This document shows, one piece after another, positions 47,561-59,690 of a stretch of 64,000 nt of DNA. The stretch is from Motacilla alba alba (Eukaryota; Chordata; Aves; Passeriformes; Motacillidae). Each line of letters begins with the position of its first letter. Position 1 is the first letter of the stretch. The notes under the pieces were generated by a model. The model searched no databases. It worked only from the letters and a program-made list of their open reading frames with translations, and was not told the DNA's origin. Position numbers and translations under genes: made by a program. Location of the stretch: the NCBI RefSeq assembly GCF_015832195.1, contig NC_052045.1:186001-250000 (forward strand), in the 5' to 3' direction.

Positions 47561-48167
47561 GAAGAAATGGATTCTGGCGAGGTGGTTTGGACAGGAGTCT
47601 CAAGTATGAGCTGGATTTGGTGGTTTTATAAAAATCCGGAAAAAAAAAAAATTGTCATTCCTTTCTGCTCCTTGCTTTGACACTGCCTAAATTAAATACA
47701 GAGTTGCATTGGCTTTGCACGTTGTTTTCTGCTCGTTTGACATTTAATACTGTTGTATCAGGACCGCTCATCTCAGCTGAGATTCTGAGAGGAAAATATG
47801 CAATTTAGACCAAATGTGTGAGGGACTGCTGAGGCCAAGTGCTGTGCTGGGAGCAGGGAGGGAGTTTGCTGGGCTGTAAAAGGCAGATTGCCCCAGGATG
47901 TGGCTGGGCAGTGCTGCTGCCAGCACAGCCCTGGCACCTGGGCAGGTCTCCAGCACTGCTCCCTGCAGCCTCTTCTTTCTGTAATTGCTACTTCCTTATG
48001 CAGATGGATGAAACCTGCTTTCTCCATAAAACTCTCATTAATCTTGTGTATAAAGTATACTTTTTAAGTTTATTGTGAGCAACAGAGTTCTCCAGGCTTT
48101 TTAGTATCCCGAGCACTGCAACACTACCACATTCAATAAATGTCATGTTATTGTACGTCTGAAGTTC
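47561..48167 (+). other. Non-coding, with possible retroposed transcript 3' end
   Basis: Ends in AATAAA at 48135-48140 followed 27 bases later by a 28-A run, which looks like an inserted polyadenylated cDNA. No protein-coding source gene was recognised in the preceding 400 bases, so the 5' limit is unknown. Confidence 0.4.

Positions 48168-48195
<28 letters not shown>
48168..48195 (+). repeat. Poly(A)28 tract
   Basis: 28 uninterrupted A's, directly followed by GGGAAGGGGGG. Confidence 0.97.
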
Positions 48196-48198
<3 letters not shown>

Positions 48199-48575
48199 AA
48201 GGGGGGTTTAGTTGCAATCTGTAATTAAATCCAGTGGTAAGTATTTCCTGAATAGCAGAGACCTTTCACACTCCGTTACCTAATTCTTTACAGGTGATTT
48301 TCCCCCCAAACCCCCTCCTCTTTTTTGGCACTAGGAAGCGGTAGTCATAGCAAAACTGGCTGGATTGCAGAGCCAGAAAATGCTCTGTTGTCTCTTAGTG
48401 AAATTGGTAAACGTGATGGCTAGTCCTTAGAGTGAGAAAAAGTAACTTCATATTTAGTTTTTCCTCCATAAGAAGTAAAATGCGATGGAAAGGATTTGAA
48501 AAGAATTATTTCAATTCCAAAGCAACCCTCTTTTGGCTGAAAAGTAGCTCGGTGCAACACTGCATTTTCCCCTTT
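48196..48575. other. Non-coding, nothing recognised
   Basis: Unique-looking sequence between the poly(A) run and the CpG patch. Confidence 0.65.
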
Positions 48576-48580
48576 TGTGT

Positions 48581-48752
48581 CGGAAGCGAGGGAAGGCAGC
48601 GGGGGCTCGGGGCTGCTCCCGAGCTGAGGAGGGCTGAGCCCGGCCGGGGGCTGCAGCCTGCGGACCCCGGCACCACGGCAGCCTTTTCTCCGGGGGAAGG
48701 GTCCGCCTTCCCCCGGCCTCCTCTGCTGCGGGAAGGGCGAAACAACTTGCGC
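48581..48752. promoter_or_regulatory. CpG-dense patch, candidate promoter or exon edge
   Basis: About nineteen CpG sites in 170 bases, including CCCGGCCGGGG and repeated CCGGGGG/CCCCCGG. Both strands are open through it, with Pro/Arg/Ala-rich translations that match no protein I know. Confidence 0.35.
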
Positions 48753-51065
48753 TGGGAGGAGCTTTTTGTGGCTCATGTATTCTTTGGAAAAGTGGCCCTT
48801 TTCCCCCCACTCCCTGAAGAATAAAGTGATGCAAAGGAGTACAAATGGCACAGCAATGACTGGGGCTGTTACATGCAGGTCTGATTTGATATATGAGGTC
48901 AGTTCCTATAGGATAATTCTGCTCTGGTTTCCTTCCAAGCTTTGTGCTGAGCTTCTCATCCAGTGTTTTGATAATATCTTCTGAAAACTGAGCAACTCAA
49001 GAGTCAGTTAAAACCATATTTCTTCCAGGCAAATAAATGTATAAATGCTCCCCAAACACACTTGCAAGCAGAAATGTCAGCTAGTGTTCTCCAGATATTT
49101 TAATGTTGATAGAATATCATTTTGCACTGACAAATATAGAAATTTAAAGTAATAATGTGATGCAACAGCCTTCAAAACAGTAGATAAAAATTCAGCAAAT
49201 TTTTTTTAGTGTTGATAGAAAATATTGTTTTAATTTGAAAAAAAAAAAAAAAGAAAAGAGCAATTACACCAGTTTAGTGATGTTCCTGACCTCTTGGTAT
49301 CACCCTTTGTGCAAGGGTTTCCCTGCCAGTGGTTGCCACAAATGCCACTCATCTTGTGTTGGCCACCAAAACTCACACACACACGGGACCTATGCATTTC
49401 CATGGCTTGGGAGCAAAACTGTCCCTTGAAGTCAACAGCTCTCAGAGAAACTAAGTCACATGTATTTTTTCATAATAAATGGTGCAGAAATTCCTGCTTG
49501 CCTCAGCTCCAGCATTACCACTCTTTCCATGACTGTAGCTGTGGATAGTGCTGCTCAGACAGACCTGGGGTTTGGAGAAGGGGGAGACATGGTGTTCATC
49601 ACTTCCCACCTGGGAACAAGGGAAGCTGCCCCTTTGGTATTGCCACAGCTGAGCTGATTTGCCTCTTGGGATGTCCTAGGCTTGGTAAGACTATAGGAGG
49701 CATACAGTGTCGTTGCTGAGCAGTGGACTGCTCTACACCGGCTGCTGTGAGAGCAAGAGGAGCTGCTTCATGCCAGCCACGGGGTGGGTGTGTGTGCAGG
49801 AAGTCCTGGGGAAGCTGCCAGGTGTGGGGCAGGACACCACCTCCCCTGCTCTGGCAGCTCTGCGTGGTTACAGCAGTGTGCAGGAGTAAAGCTCATCTGC
49901 AGGAGCTCCCCTGTGTGCGCCACCGTCTCTGCTGCTGGCTGTGTGCTTTCTACAGGGTCTGGGTACATCAAAACTGTCATGTGGTGTTTTGCCCATGAGT
50001 GGCAAAGCCTATAGGAGGCTTTGCCTGCAAATCAGTCTGAAGATCAGCTGGTAACAAACACCAGTGGTGCTGTGTGGGTGCAAACAAATGACAGTCACAA
50101 AGCTCTAATGAAGGTGACTTCTCTTGACTTGGCCATGGTTTGGGTAACAGCACCTCTTTCTTCTCCTCCCAAATGCAGCTGCTTTCCACTTCCTGAGTGG
50201 CTACAAACTGTAGTGCTCACTCTCTGGGAAGCAGCTGATCTCTTTGTTGTATCAACAGAGCCCAAATAGCCCAACCAATGTACGTAGGATTGGAAAATAC
50301 AATCAAGGGGTTGAGTGCTTTGCTATATCTGTTCTCAGCACAAAGTGAAAGTATCTCGTCTGCACCAAACCTCACTCATTTACACTTTGCTTATCTGCAA
50401 ATTCCACAATTTTTCTACTTTCATTGGCAGTGATTTTTCAACTTTTATTAGTGATTAACAACAGAACACTGCACGAGCCCTCCTCTTACTCCAACTTCAT
50501 TACTTTTACAAAATAGACTACAGCCCACTTAATCGAAGATGCTTTGCTCAGAAGAATTATTGATGATTAAAACCAAGCTAGACTTGTTAAAATAAATTAC
50601 TTGAGTACGTTTTGAGAGGCAGCAGCCCTTCCTCCTCGGAGCAGTTGCCTGCCATGGTAATTTGCAGCACTGGGTACTTGCCGTGGGACGGCAGTGCTGG
50701 TGGAGGCCCTGTGATGCCGTGTGGCAGCTCTGGGCAGCAAGGAGTGTGGAACTTATTTGAAGTCCCATGTTTCCTTGTACTTTACCAGTATTTCATCAGC
50801 TGTGCACCTAGTCAAACTTCATTGATCGAGGAGGTTGATTTTCTCATTGGGTGCAGAGCTGGGGTGCCCCAGGATTGCCTCCTGTCCGTGTGGTGCCCCT
50901 GGGTTTTGCACGTGGATGCAGGAGTCAGCTGGGAGCTGGATGGCGACGTGGGCAGCTCTTGTGGGCTGTGAGATGAGGTGGCATGAGGGGGCACAGAAGA
51001 GCTTTTACTTTCACTCATGAAATTTGCTTCAGATCTTCCACTTTCTTAGAGAAATATGTAAACAA
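48753..51065. other. Non-coding, no gene seen
   Basis: AT-rich to 49.26 kb, with an A-rich run at 49238-49257, then GC-richer. Open frames of up to 119 codons are unsupported. Confidence 0.6.
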
Positions 51066-51122
51066 GTGATTGGACTTGATGATCTCAGAAATCTTTTCAA
51101 ACCTTAATGATTCTGTGAATCT
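51066..51122 (+). mobile_element. CR1 LINE 3' tail (sense), truncated
   Basis: GATTGGACTTGATGATCTCAG, then TCTTTTCAAACCTTAATG and ATTCTGTGAATC, match the remembered avian CR1 3' end (TTGGACT.GATGATCT...TCTTTTCCAACCT...ATTCTATGATTC). Only the last 55-60 bases are recognisable, so it is extremely 5'-truncated. Confidence 0.72.
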
Positions 51123-51267
51123 TTGGAGAAGCAGAAAGCAGCTGGAGACAAATAGTGAGAGCATGATGCCTGGAGGGCTGTATCTGGGGACCTCCATCAG
51201 CTCCTGCTGTGGGAGTAAGCAGCTCACTCACCTTCCTCGGCATGGGATAGTCCCCCCAGACCTGAAC

Positions 51268-51480
51268 ACATGGAATTGTTTACGTTGGAAAAGCCCTCAA
51301 AGCCCTCTAAGAGTTCAGCATTAACCCAGCACTTCCAAACCCACCACTAAACCATGCCTCCAAGCACCACACCCACACATCTTTCAAATGCCTCCAAGGA
51401 CGGTGAGCCTGCTCCAATGCATGACAATCACCTTGGTGAAGAAATACTTTCCAATACCCAGTCCAAACCTCCCCACATGT
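51268..51480 (-). mobile_element. CR1 LINE 3' fragment (antisense)
   Basis: GTTGGAAAAGCCCTCAAAG, TTAACCCAGCACTTCC, CCACCACTAAACCATG, AAGCACCAC, TCTTTCAAATGCCTCC, CTCCAATGC, GAAGAAATACTTTCC and CCAAACCTCCCC occur in the order of the reverse complement of avian CR1 3' sequence. About 20-25 consensus bases are missing near 51408. The 5' truncation falls near 51480. Confidence 0.85.
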
Positions 51481-52025
51481 TTCATCTACAACGTGGCTCA
51501 TCAGAGGTGTTTCTGGGGAGCACTCAGTTTTATTGCCAGGTGCGGAGCTGGTTATACAGAGATGGGTGTGTAAAGGACTTGTTTCTGAACTGCCAGCAGT
51601 GTGTTCACAGCAGTATATGGGGAAAAAGTTATAGGCAAAGCAGAACTTGCAGATGTAGGTGCCTTTTTAGACTAAAGCAAGGGAAGATGCACCAACACCC
51701 ACAGGTGTTAATTGTTCTTTCAGTGTTTCCTCTTGGGCATAGGCTTAAAGCACAGAGGGACCCTCTGGCAGGCAACCACAGGGGTCATATCTTGAGGAGA
51801 AGAGTCTTGTCCCCTGGCAGAGAGGAATCTTCAGCAGGGTGTCCTGGGTGTATGGGATTCAGTAGCCTCTGTCTTGCTGCAAAGCAACGCAAACCCTGAA
51901 AAATTCAAATTTCCCATCTTGGCAATGGGTGCCTAAAGCAATGGGAGCACCAACTCTGAACAGAAAGAACAGCAGACTGCTTTAGAGGAACTGTATTTTA
52001 TCAGGCAAAATTAAGTCTTTTAAAA
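51481..52025. other. Non-coding, nothing recognised
   Basis: No gene or repeat recognised. The 181-codon plus frame 51354-51899 begins inside the CR1 fragment and is not credible. Confidence 0.6.
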
Positions 52026-52029
52026 AATA

Positions 52030-52076
52030 AACAAAAACAAAAACAAAAACAAAAACAAAAACAAACAAAAAAAAAC
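52030..52076. repeat. (CAAAAA)n hexanucleotide repeat
   Basis: About six ACAAAA-type units, then CAAACAAAAAAAAACC. Confidence 0.95.
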
Positions 52077-52935
52077 CAGAAAAAAGGGGTAGTAAATCAA
52101 ATATCCTGGGGAATGGACTAGAGGTAATGCAATAGCTTAATTTTAAAATTAACTCGAATTGGTGGAGATATGACTGCTGCTGTCTGGATTGGAAACTGGC
52201 TGGAGGAATGTAAACAAAAGACAACAAGAACCAGGATTTGGTTGAGGGGTGTGTTTGTGTTGCTGCAGACACACCAAGGGTGTGTCCCCTCTGAGCAGCA
52301 CACTGATGGTGGTGCAGGATGCAAAGCAGGCAGGGACGGGTACCCATGACACAAAAAAAACCTGTCTGAGGCAAACCTTGGCTGAAGAATTGAAGAAAAC
52401 CAGCCCCTCACGTGTGAGCTCAGTAGGAGGAAGGTGACAGAGGAGATGGGAGCCTCTGGGAGTGGTGGGCAGGACTTGGAAGCATAAGGTGAGGTAGAGT
52501 GCAGCTGTGAGGGGTGGCCAAAGCCCTTCCAAAATACCTACCCTGGTGAGCCAGTCACACCAGGACCCTTCTGTCAGTGAGGTGGGATTTCACTGAAATG
52601 CTAGTAATGCCCATGAACCACCACATCAAATAGACCTTTATTTTTCCTCCCTCCCAAACAGCAGTTATCTATTGGAACCAGATGCATTTTTTTTCTGTAG
52701 GAATTTCCAAGCAGGGAATGCCAGGCTACCTTGTAGTCAGAGAGGTGACAATCTCCTCATGAATTTTTGCTTTTTCAGACACGGAGAAATGCAGCCTTTT
52801 TCCTTGTGATGAGAGACATTTGCAAGGAGAAGAGTTCAGCAGACACTTGTTGTTGAGCAGTTTGAGGGGCTGCAGCACAATGCCCTGAAAACTTCACCCA
52901 CTGTATTCCCTGGGACGCTGCAGATGCACACGGAT
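52077..52935. other. Non-coding, no gene seen
   Basis: Overlapping short open frames only. Confidence 0.6.
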
Positions 52936-54010
52936 TATTTCCATGTTCTCCTTTGTGTACCTTGGTCACATTTATTTTTTTAATGACGTATGAGTTTGTT
53001 TTCCCCTTTTTTTCCTTTAATAACCTTTATTTCATTTAGAGCTGTTTTGAAGCAATAGACACCTTTCTAGGTAGCAGCTTCTTACATCGTATAAGCCCAT
53101 TTATCAAAGGCAGGATTTGCTGCTGTTGTTTTTCTATTAGGGAGGAATTACACTAAGCCTGTAGCAGACATTTTGTGTTACCATGGCAGCCCATATTTCC
53201 TACAGGGTTGTGACCTCTAATGACTACAGTGGAAAGCTAGGAAAAATGGGGACTCTTTGAAGATTAGTAAATAAATGCATACTTATGCAAACTATCCAAG
53301 AGCTGGCTAAACTATAAGAGGGGGAATGGCATGATTCAGAACACTGAGTAAGTGGCTCTTTGTAAATACCTGTGTTTTTTAAAAATCACCTTTCATTTCT
53401 CCATGCTTTTAAAAGGCTGTTTTGTTTCCATCAAAGTGGCACACCAAACACATTTTCTGCATAGGGCTCATATTATTTTTCATGTAATGTTACGGAAATA
53501 CAGAGTTCAGAATTTCAGCAAAAGACGTTTCTTACCACCTAAATAATTCCTTTTTTATAGCCTTTTCAAATATTATTGCCATCATGATTGAATTTTCAGT
53601 GTTCTTTTAGTTCATCATTGCCAGATAAAATAAGGCAGCAGAATGTACTGAACTTTTAAACAGACATCTCAGTGGGAGCTGTCTTTATTCTTTTAAAATA
53701 GCGTATTAAAAAAAGTCTCTGTTTTTAAAAAGAACAGATTGATTTTTACGTATGGGATTTAGTAAAAAGGAAAAATTGCATCAATCGAGTAGTACACAGT
53801 ACTTGTTTTGGACCATTAAATTACCTACAAAAGGTGTTTTATAGTATTTGTTTGTGAATTTTAAATGATCCTGCATTGTACTCTGCAGTGATCTCCTAAA
53901 TTGTATAAAGCCTCTGTAGACCTGCTGGTACTCTGTGCATCTTCAGTTAATGACCCTTTTCATGTAAGCACAGCTGTTGCAATGTAAAAAAATAAATTAG
54001 CAAAATGTGC
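52936..54010. promoter_or_regulatory. Candidate conserved non-coding block(s)
   Basis: A kilobase of AT-rich, repeat-poor sequence flanked by GC-richer DNA. It includes TTTATCAAAGGCAGG (TCF/LEF-like ATCAAAG), AGTAAATAAATGC (forkhead-like), TTATGCAAAC (POU-like) and ACAGATTGATTTTT. Regulatory function is inferred. Confidence 0.32.
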
Positions 54011-57000
54011 CTCTTCTCCCTGCAGCTTCCCTTTAGTTTTCTGTGGATTTCAGCATTTTTCCCCTTCAGTTAGTAACCTTCCAGACTCCTGCAGCCCAGT
54101 TGTGTGGTTCCAAACTCTCTCCCATCCATGCTGTCAGCAGAAAAGGAGCAGATCAAGGTCTTACAAAGCAAAAACTAACCTCAGCCAGATCCTGAATCTC
54201 CTGTCAGGAATGCCGAGGTCAAGACAACACTATTGCTCCTGACTATGGAGGTTGTTGTAACCCTTTTCTCTTCATTCAGAAAATAAAACGAGCCCTTTGC
54301 AGATAACCCCACAACACCTGGCTTTCACAGAGAGCACTGGAGCCCCCTGTGCTGGAGCCACGTCCTCTGAGGGTTGCAGTGGGGCCACACGTGGGTCCCC
54401 CCACCACAGACTGGGAGGCACTGGGAATACCTCGCCCTGGTGATTGAAATGAAAGGTGATTTTTAAAAATACAGGTATTTACAAAGAGCCACTCAGTGGC
54501 TGACTCTACCCACCACGTGAAGTCCTCTTTCATTCGGAAATCATGGAGGCCAGGGGACACCAGGAAGGACTGGAGAGCAGTTTTGCTGTACCCTGGAAGA
54601 CACAAAACTAATATCCTCAGGGATATGCCCTGTTCCCAACAGGCTTGGCTCTCTGACCTGTTGGTGCCCACACAGGATGGGAAAGCCCGGGTGAGTTTGT
54701 GATCCACACTCGCATCAGCATCGAATATTGCAGTGATTTAACAAAGTTTTGGGATGGCTGCAGGGGATGTGGTGTGGGGAATTGCTGTGCTCTGTGGTAC
54801 ACAGGAAAATGCTGGAGACTTGAGGCAGATGGCAAAAAGCATTAGTTTTGGTGTTGGCTTTGATTTCTTTGCATATGATTTTGCTTTGTGGTAACTGCAC
54901 TGGCAGTACAAACTTAGCAGCCCCTTGTAGGGATGGGGGACACCAGATGCCCTCTGGGTTAGTTTGCATTGCTGAAAGCTCGTGGTGGTAATTTCCTTGG
55001 AATTGGGAAATTTAGTACAAAATGAGACATTCCCGATGTCATTATCCTACTCCTGTTGCACAACACATCATGCTTATGAGCCAGGGCAATTTACGCTCCT
55101 CTTTCTCCTCTTGGTAGCTCTGAGTTCTCTGTTGATTGTCAGCAGTTCAAGAAGGGCTGCCTGGGGAGGTGCCTTCTCCTCAGGCCCTCCTCTCCTGCAG
55201 TCAGAAATGAACTCTCCCTGGAGCGGGGCTGGGGGTGCACAGTCCCAGTTCCTGAACTCCTGCTCCCCTCGCCCGGGGACAGAACTGCTCCTCTCCTTCT
55301 GCATGGCTCTTAAAGCTTTTTCTGGCAGCTGGAACCTTTCCAACACAAAGGTTTGCCTGCTAAACCAGCCTAACCTGAGGTGTGGGGTGTGTGCAGATCC
55401 TGCCCTTTACCTGATCCCAGGCTCTCTGGAAATCCTGCTGTTAGTTTCCTGGGCTCCCACAGGATGTGTTCTACTTTTTAAAGCTCAAAAAAGTTCTGAG
55501 AGAGAGGGGCTGAGTGCATGGCCTCCATCTGTGTGTTTTAGATCACTTTCCTCAGCCATGAAGCAACCTATCCCCCTGCCCATCATTGAACACACAGTTT
55601 CCAGCCCAAACTACTTGGCAAATCTGACCCAGACTAGCTAATAGTTTCAGGGTGACCAAGACCTCCTATCTGATGAACTTATGATTCAACTGAAAACTCT
55701 TTAGTCAAGTTCAAATGCAGAGGGGAAACTGGTGGTTAAGGCAGCAGGGAGGAAGAGAGGAAAAAGAAACATGGTGAGGAATGCTAAGGAGGCTGAAATG
55801 GGATCCTGATGTGAGCTACAGGGCTGGCAGAGCACTTTGGAAAGGGGGTCTCCCTGGTGGAGGACCCCTGGGTCCTGGTTAAGGGGATACCCCTCCACCC
55901 CTGCCAGTGGTTTTGTGAAATGGCTCTGTCCTTCCTCTGGTTAGTGTCTGTCTTTCTGTTTTATTTTGAAGGATATTTTTTACTAGTCCTTGAAAGCAAA
56001 ATTTTTTGTCCCTGCTGCCACGAGATGAGAGGGGTACTTGTGTTAATTGAAAAGGGCCGTGTGGACTGCTTTGGAAAGTAGTGATTTGGTTCTGCAGAGT
56101 GGCAGCTGAGCAGACCATTGTGTGATTTTCCACTCCCAGGCCACTGTCACCAAGAGCTGCTGCCGTCCCCAGCACCCCTGTGGCTCCCTGCAGCTCCCAC
56201 CCTGTGCAGAGCCCAGCGCTGGGCAGCAGCCCTTCAGACACTGTGGGGACCCTCAGGAGGGTAAATGCAACGCGTGTCCCGCTCCTGCCTTCTGCCAGCT
56301 GCCAGCCTGCAGGTAAAACTGACTGAGAAGCATTTAGAGCCCAAATGCTGTAATTCTGAGAAAAATGTCTTCAGCATTTTGATCCAACCATCCTCGGAGC
56401 TGTGATCAGCCCACGCACCCCTCTCCCACCCAGGCTCACCCCAACACTGCACCCTGTGGTGGCTGGTGCTGCTGCTGGGGGGGACTCATCTGCTTTTCTT
56501 TTTTTTCTGAGGCTTACTGGTTTGTCAGTTCAGTCCAGCTGAAAATCAAATATGTATGTCCAGTGTGCTTTTTATCTAGTTAACTAAACACAAATAATGC
56601 GTTCTGCCTCTTCACTTTGAAAACTTTCAAACCTTTCTCTTTTATCTCTGCCTGTATTGTTCTTTAACAACCTGACAGTTGATTATTACATGGTTTCTCT
56701 TTCTCCTTTATCCTCTGCCTATAATACTCAATGATTTTTCACTGGGCATCACTCCCAAAGTGCCTCTGTAGATTCAGAGCTAGGCAAGGTTGGACATTGA
56801 TATGATTCTTTGATGCTGAAAAATCACAGGTACTTGGGAAGGTGTTTCTTCTCTGGGGCACTTAATTTTTTCTGGTGACTCGAAACTTGTCTCCAACCCT
56901 GCTAGAGAGAAATTTTGGGGAAATTCATCAAGCTGAAATGACACATGCTTACTGTTCAGCCATTTTTTGGCATGTTGTACTTCCTGCTCCCCTGTCACCA

Positions 57001-57890
57001 AAACCCCATTTCACGTCTGTGCAGCCTGCTCATAATTAAATTGCTTTAGCATGGTTTATTAGCTGCTGCGGGGAGCGTCTCTGCCTGCCATTGCCAGTGA
57101 CAGGACTGTCCCCATCAGTGAAGTCACATTGTGTTCAGCAGTGCTCTGATCTGCTCTCCCGTATACCCAGCACACTGTGGAGGGTGTCTCTGAAGCTCCA
57201 CTTTCCAACATGTGAGTTTTAGCCAAAAATGCTGATATTCCCCCTAGATATTTTTGCCTGGTGGCACTGCAGGCTGGTGTGCATCTCCTTGCTTATTTGA
57301 CCAAACTAGGATAAAGCCAAGCTTTCTGATTGAAATACTTGTGCATTTGCAATACTTAGCAATACACTGAAAAAAAAAATTCTAAATTTTAGGAATTTTA
57401 GTGATCTTACTTTTCTTTGTGCATCTGTGTTGCTGGCCTCCGTGACTTTTTCTGCTGTGTTGGGCCCAAGCATTTGCAAGTAATTTCTTGCCACTCGTTC
57501 TCAGTGAATAGTTGTGTTATGGTTATTGGTTTGCTGATAAAACTGTAATTTTGATGACTAATAGCCTTTTCCCCATTAGACCTTGAATTTGGGCGGAATT
57601 AGAAGCAATAGTCAAAGGAAACAACTTTGTAGAGATCAGGTTCTTTCCCAGCCATTTCCAGCACAGGAGTTGCTAACACAACCACTGCTTAGCTGCATGT
57701 AAAATGTGGACAGAAATATTTGTAGCAATGATGTCAGCTGGAATGAAGTTATGGAATTCCTGCTATGCTGAGACACTAAAATATGGTTTAAATTAAAATG
57801 GAGGCTAAGCTTATTATTCACTTGATGAGTTTTGTTCTACTCCTCCTCTTGGGATACCTGAAAGCAGGCTGCTATTTCTTCTTCCTTTTT
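54011..57890. other. Non-coding, no gene seen
   Basis: GC-richer to about 56.5 kb. A 219-codon plus frame (54982-55641) contains a hydrophobic run FLLLVALSSLLIV but no recognisable family. AT-rich after 56.5 kb. Confidence 0.55.
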
Positions 57891-57918
57891 TCTTTTTTTT
57901 TTTTTTTTTTTTTTTTTT
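57884..57918. repeat. Poly(T) tract
   Basis: Over twenty consecutive T's after a CTTCCTTTTTTC run. Confidence 0.95.
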
Positions 57919-59380
57919 AATTCCTCTAAGGTGACTGATGTCCTCTGAATCAAAATGGCACTTAACATTTGAAATTCACCTTCGCTTAGTTGCACATTTG
58001 GTCATGTCAATAACACAGTGCTGTTGCTTCTGTTACTTGAATGGCCATGGGTTGTTTCCTATAACTGGGAAAGGGCAAGAAGAACCCACAGGGAAGTTCA
58101 GCCTCTCAAGGAGATGTGACACCAAAAGCAGGGTCTTTTGCAACCATTGCTATTTTCCCCCTTGTTGAGGCAGTGCAGGATTCCTAGAGGCATCCCAGAG
58201 ACCAGAAAGGACTGGCAGCTGGAAAGTTCCTAACCTGAAGGTGGGATCTGGATTCAATTTTCTCTCCTTACAAATGGATGCAGTAATTGGGCACTTCTAA
58301 GTGCCTTGGGTAATAAACAGTACCATTGCATCTCTGTCTGCCTTCTTGAGGAGGCTTTTTTTCAGGCTGGGAGTAGACCTTCTGACTTCCCAGTCTGGTA
58401 CGAGGCACAGCAGAGTCAAAGGCTTCATCCAGGAGACCCCATCGCCTCCAACTGCACTGCCACAAAAGGAAAACACTCCTTAGGGAAAGAGCCAACGTTA
58501 CAAATTGCCTTGCATAGTCCCTCCAGAAGCTGATTCACTGCTCAGTTGCCCTCCCTTTCAGATGAGCAGCTTTTTCCCAGTGTACGAGTGCAGTGACCTT
58601 TGGGGCTGAGCTGTCTGGACTGCCCAGGCAGAGAGGGGTGGCTGTGCAGGGTGGACCAGGGCTGCAGGGAGTCAAGGCAGCTTTGTGCTTTCTGTGTCCT
58701 GACTTTTGTGCAGTATGTTCAGCAAATGAATATTCCTCAGTGTCAGATCCAAGAGCCTTGCTGGGCTCACTCTGATGTGCTGTATCTGCAAGAACCATCT
58801 CTGGGCCTTCCAAACGCCTACTGCCCTCACGTTGTGTCTTGAAAAAAATCTGAAGATGTCATGTGGGCAAACTTGGGTGCACCATGTCCTCGCTCTGCCT
58901 ATTGGTGAAATAACTTTTTGTGCTGGCTCTTGAGATGTTAAGTATAAGGACATGTGGTGTGAAAGGGGGAACCAGCCTCACATTATATTTCACCTTTTCT
59001 TAGTCCATAAATGGTGTGGTTTCTGCCTGCATTGTGCAGTGATAGTCAGGAACTCACCATGATGAACAAATCCCTGGTGCACTGTTGTGCTTTATTTTGG
59101 AGTCCTCATTCACTTTCTGGGCTCAAAACAAGCAAGGGAAAAAAAGGCTTTCTTCTGCACAGATTTGACATGAAATCACTGGACTATTGAAAAGCAAAGG
59201 AGAATATTTTGATCTTGCCAAATCATGCGTCTTGTAAACAGAAATCATTGCTCTCTTGTAGTTTTAGGGCACAGAGAAGGCAATCCGAGCAGTAAATAAA
59301 TTACAACTAACATGGGGTTTAAGCAGTTCTTGATACAGAGGGACTCGCTGTTCTGGCCCACCCTGAGCCTGTCAGAGGCT
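57919..59380. other. Non-coding, nothing recognised
   Basis: Only short overlapping open frames. Confidence 0.6.
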
Positions 59381-59690
59381 CCGGAGCAAACCTGGAGAGC
59401 CGGACTGGAGCCCTTGGCACGCGCCGGGCGCCGCGCTCTGCTGCTTCGAGCGCCAGGAAAGGCCACCACAGGGTGTGCAAAGTGCCTGGCTGGTGGATTT
59501 CTGGGCACGGAGAGGGCCGGGGTCGAGCCTGAGCTCTGCTGCTGCTGCTGGAGCCAGAGCCCCCTGGCCTCTCCAGCCGCCCCACCAAGGAAGCAGCTCC
59601 CAGCCCGAGGCGCTCCCAGGTGGAGAGCACCACAGAGGGACACCTCCCCAGGGGACTGTGCCGTGCCAAAGCAGGGACACCAGCGGCACA
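59381..59690. promoter_or_regulatory. CpG-rich patch, candidate promoter or exon edge
   Basis: The densest part, 59400-59456, contains GCACGCGCCGGGCGCCGCGC. CpG remains raised to about 59690. Both strands are open here (188 codons minus, 145 plus). The plus frame reads LARAGRRALLLRAPG, Arg/Ala/Leu-rich like a mitochondrial presequence, but its nearest ATG is 36 codons upstream and the following sequence matches no protein I know. Confidence 0.35.

Noticed and set aside
51354..51899. 181-codon plus frame
   Set aside because: It starts inside an antisense CR1 fragment.
54982..55641. 219-codon plus frame with a membrane-like segment
   Set aside because: It begins at GTG and lacks any family match. 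The opposite strand is open in the same region, and composition explains the openness.
56780..56820. AAGGTTGGACATTGATATGATTC, resembling a CR1 tail
   Set aside because: Only a few short matches to the CR1 3' end, and no adjoining element could be followed.
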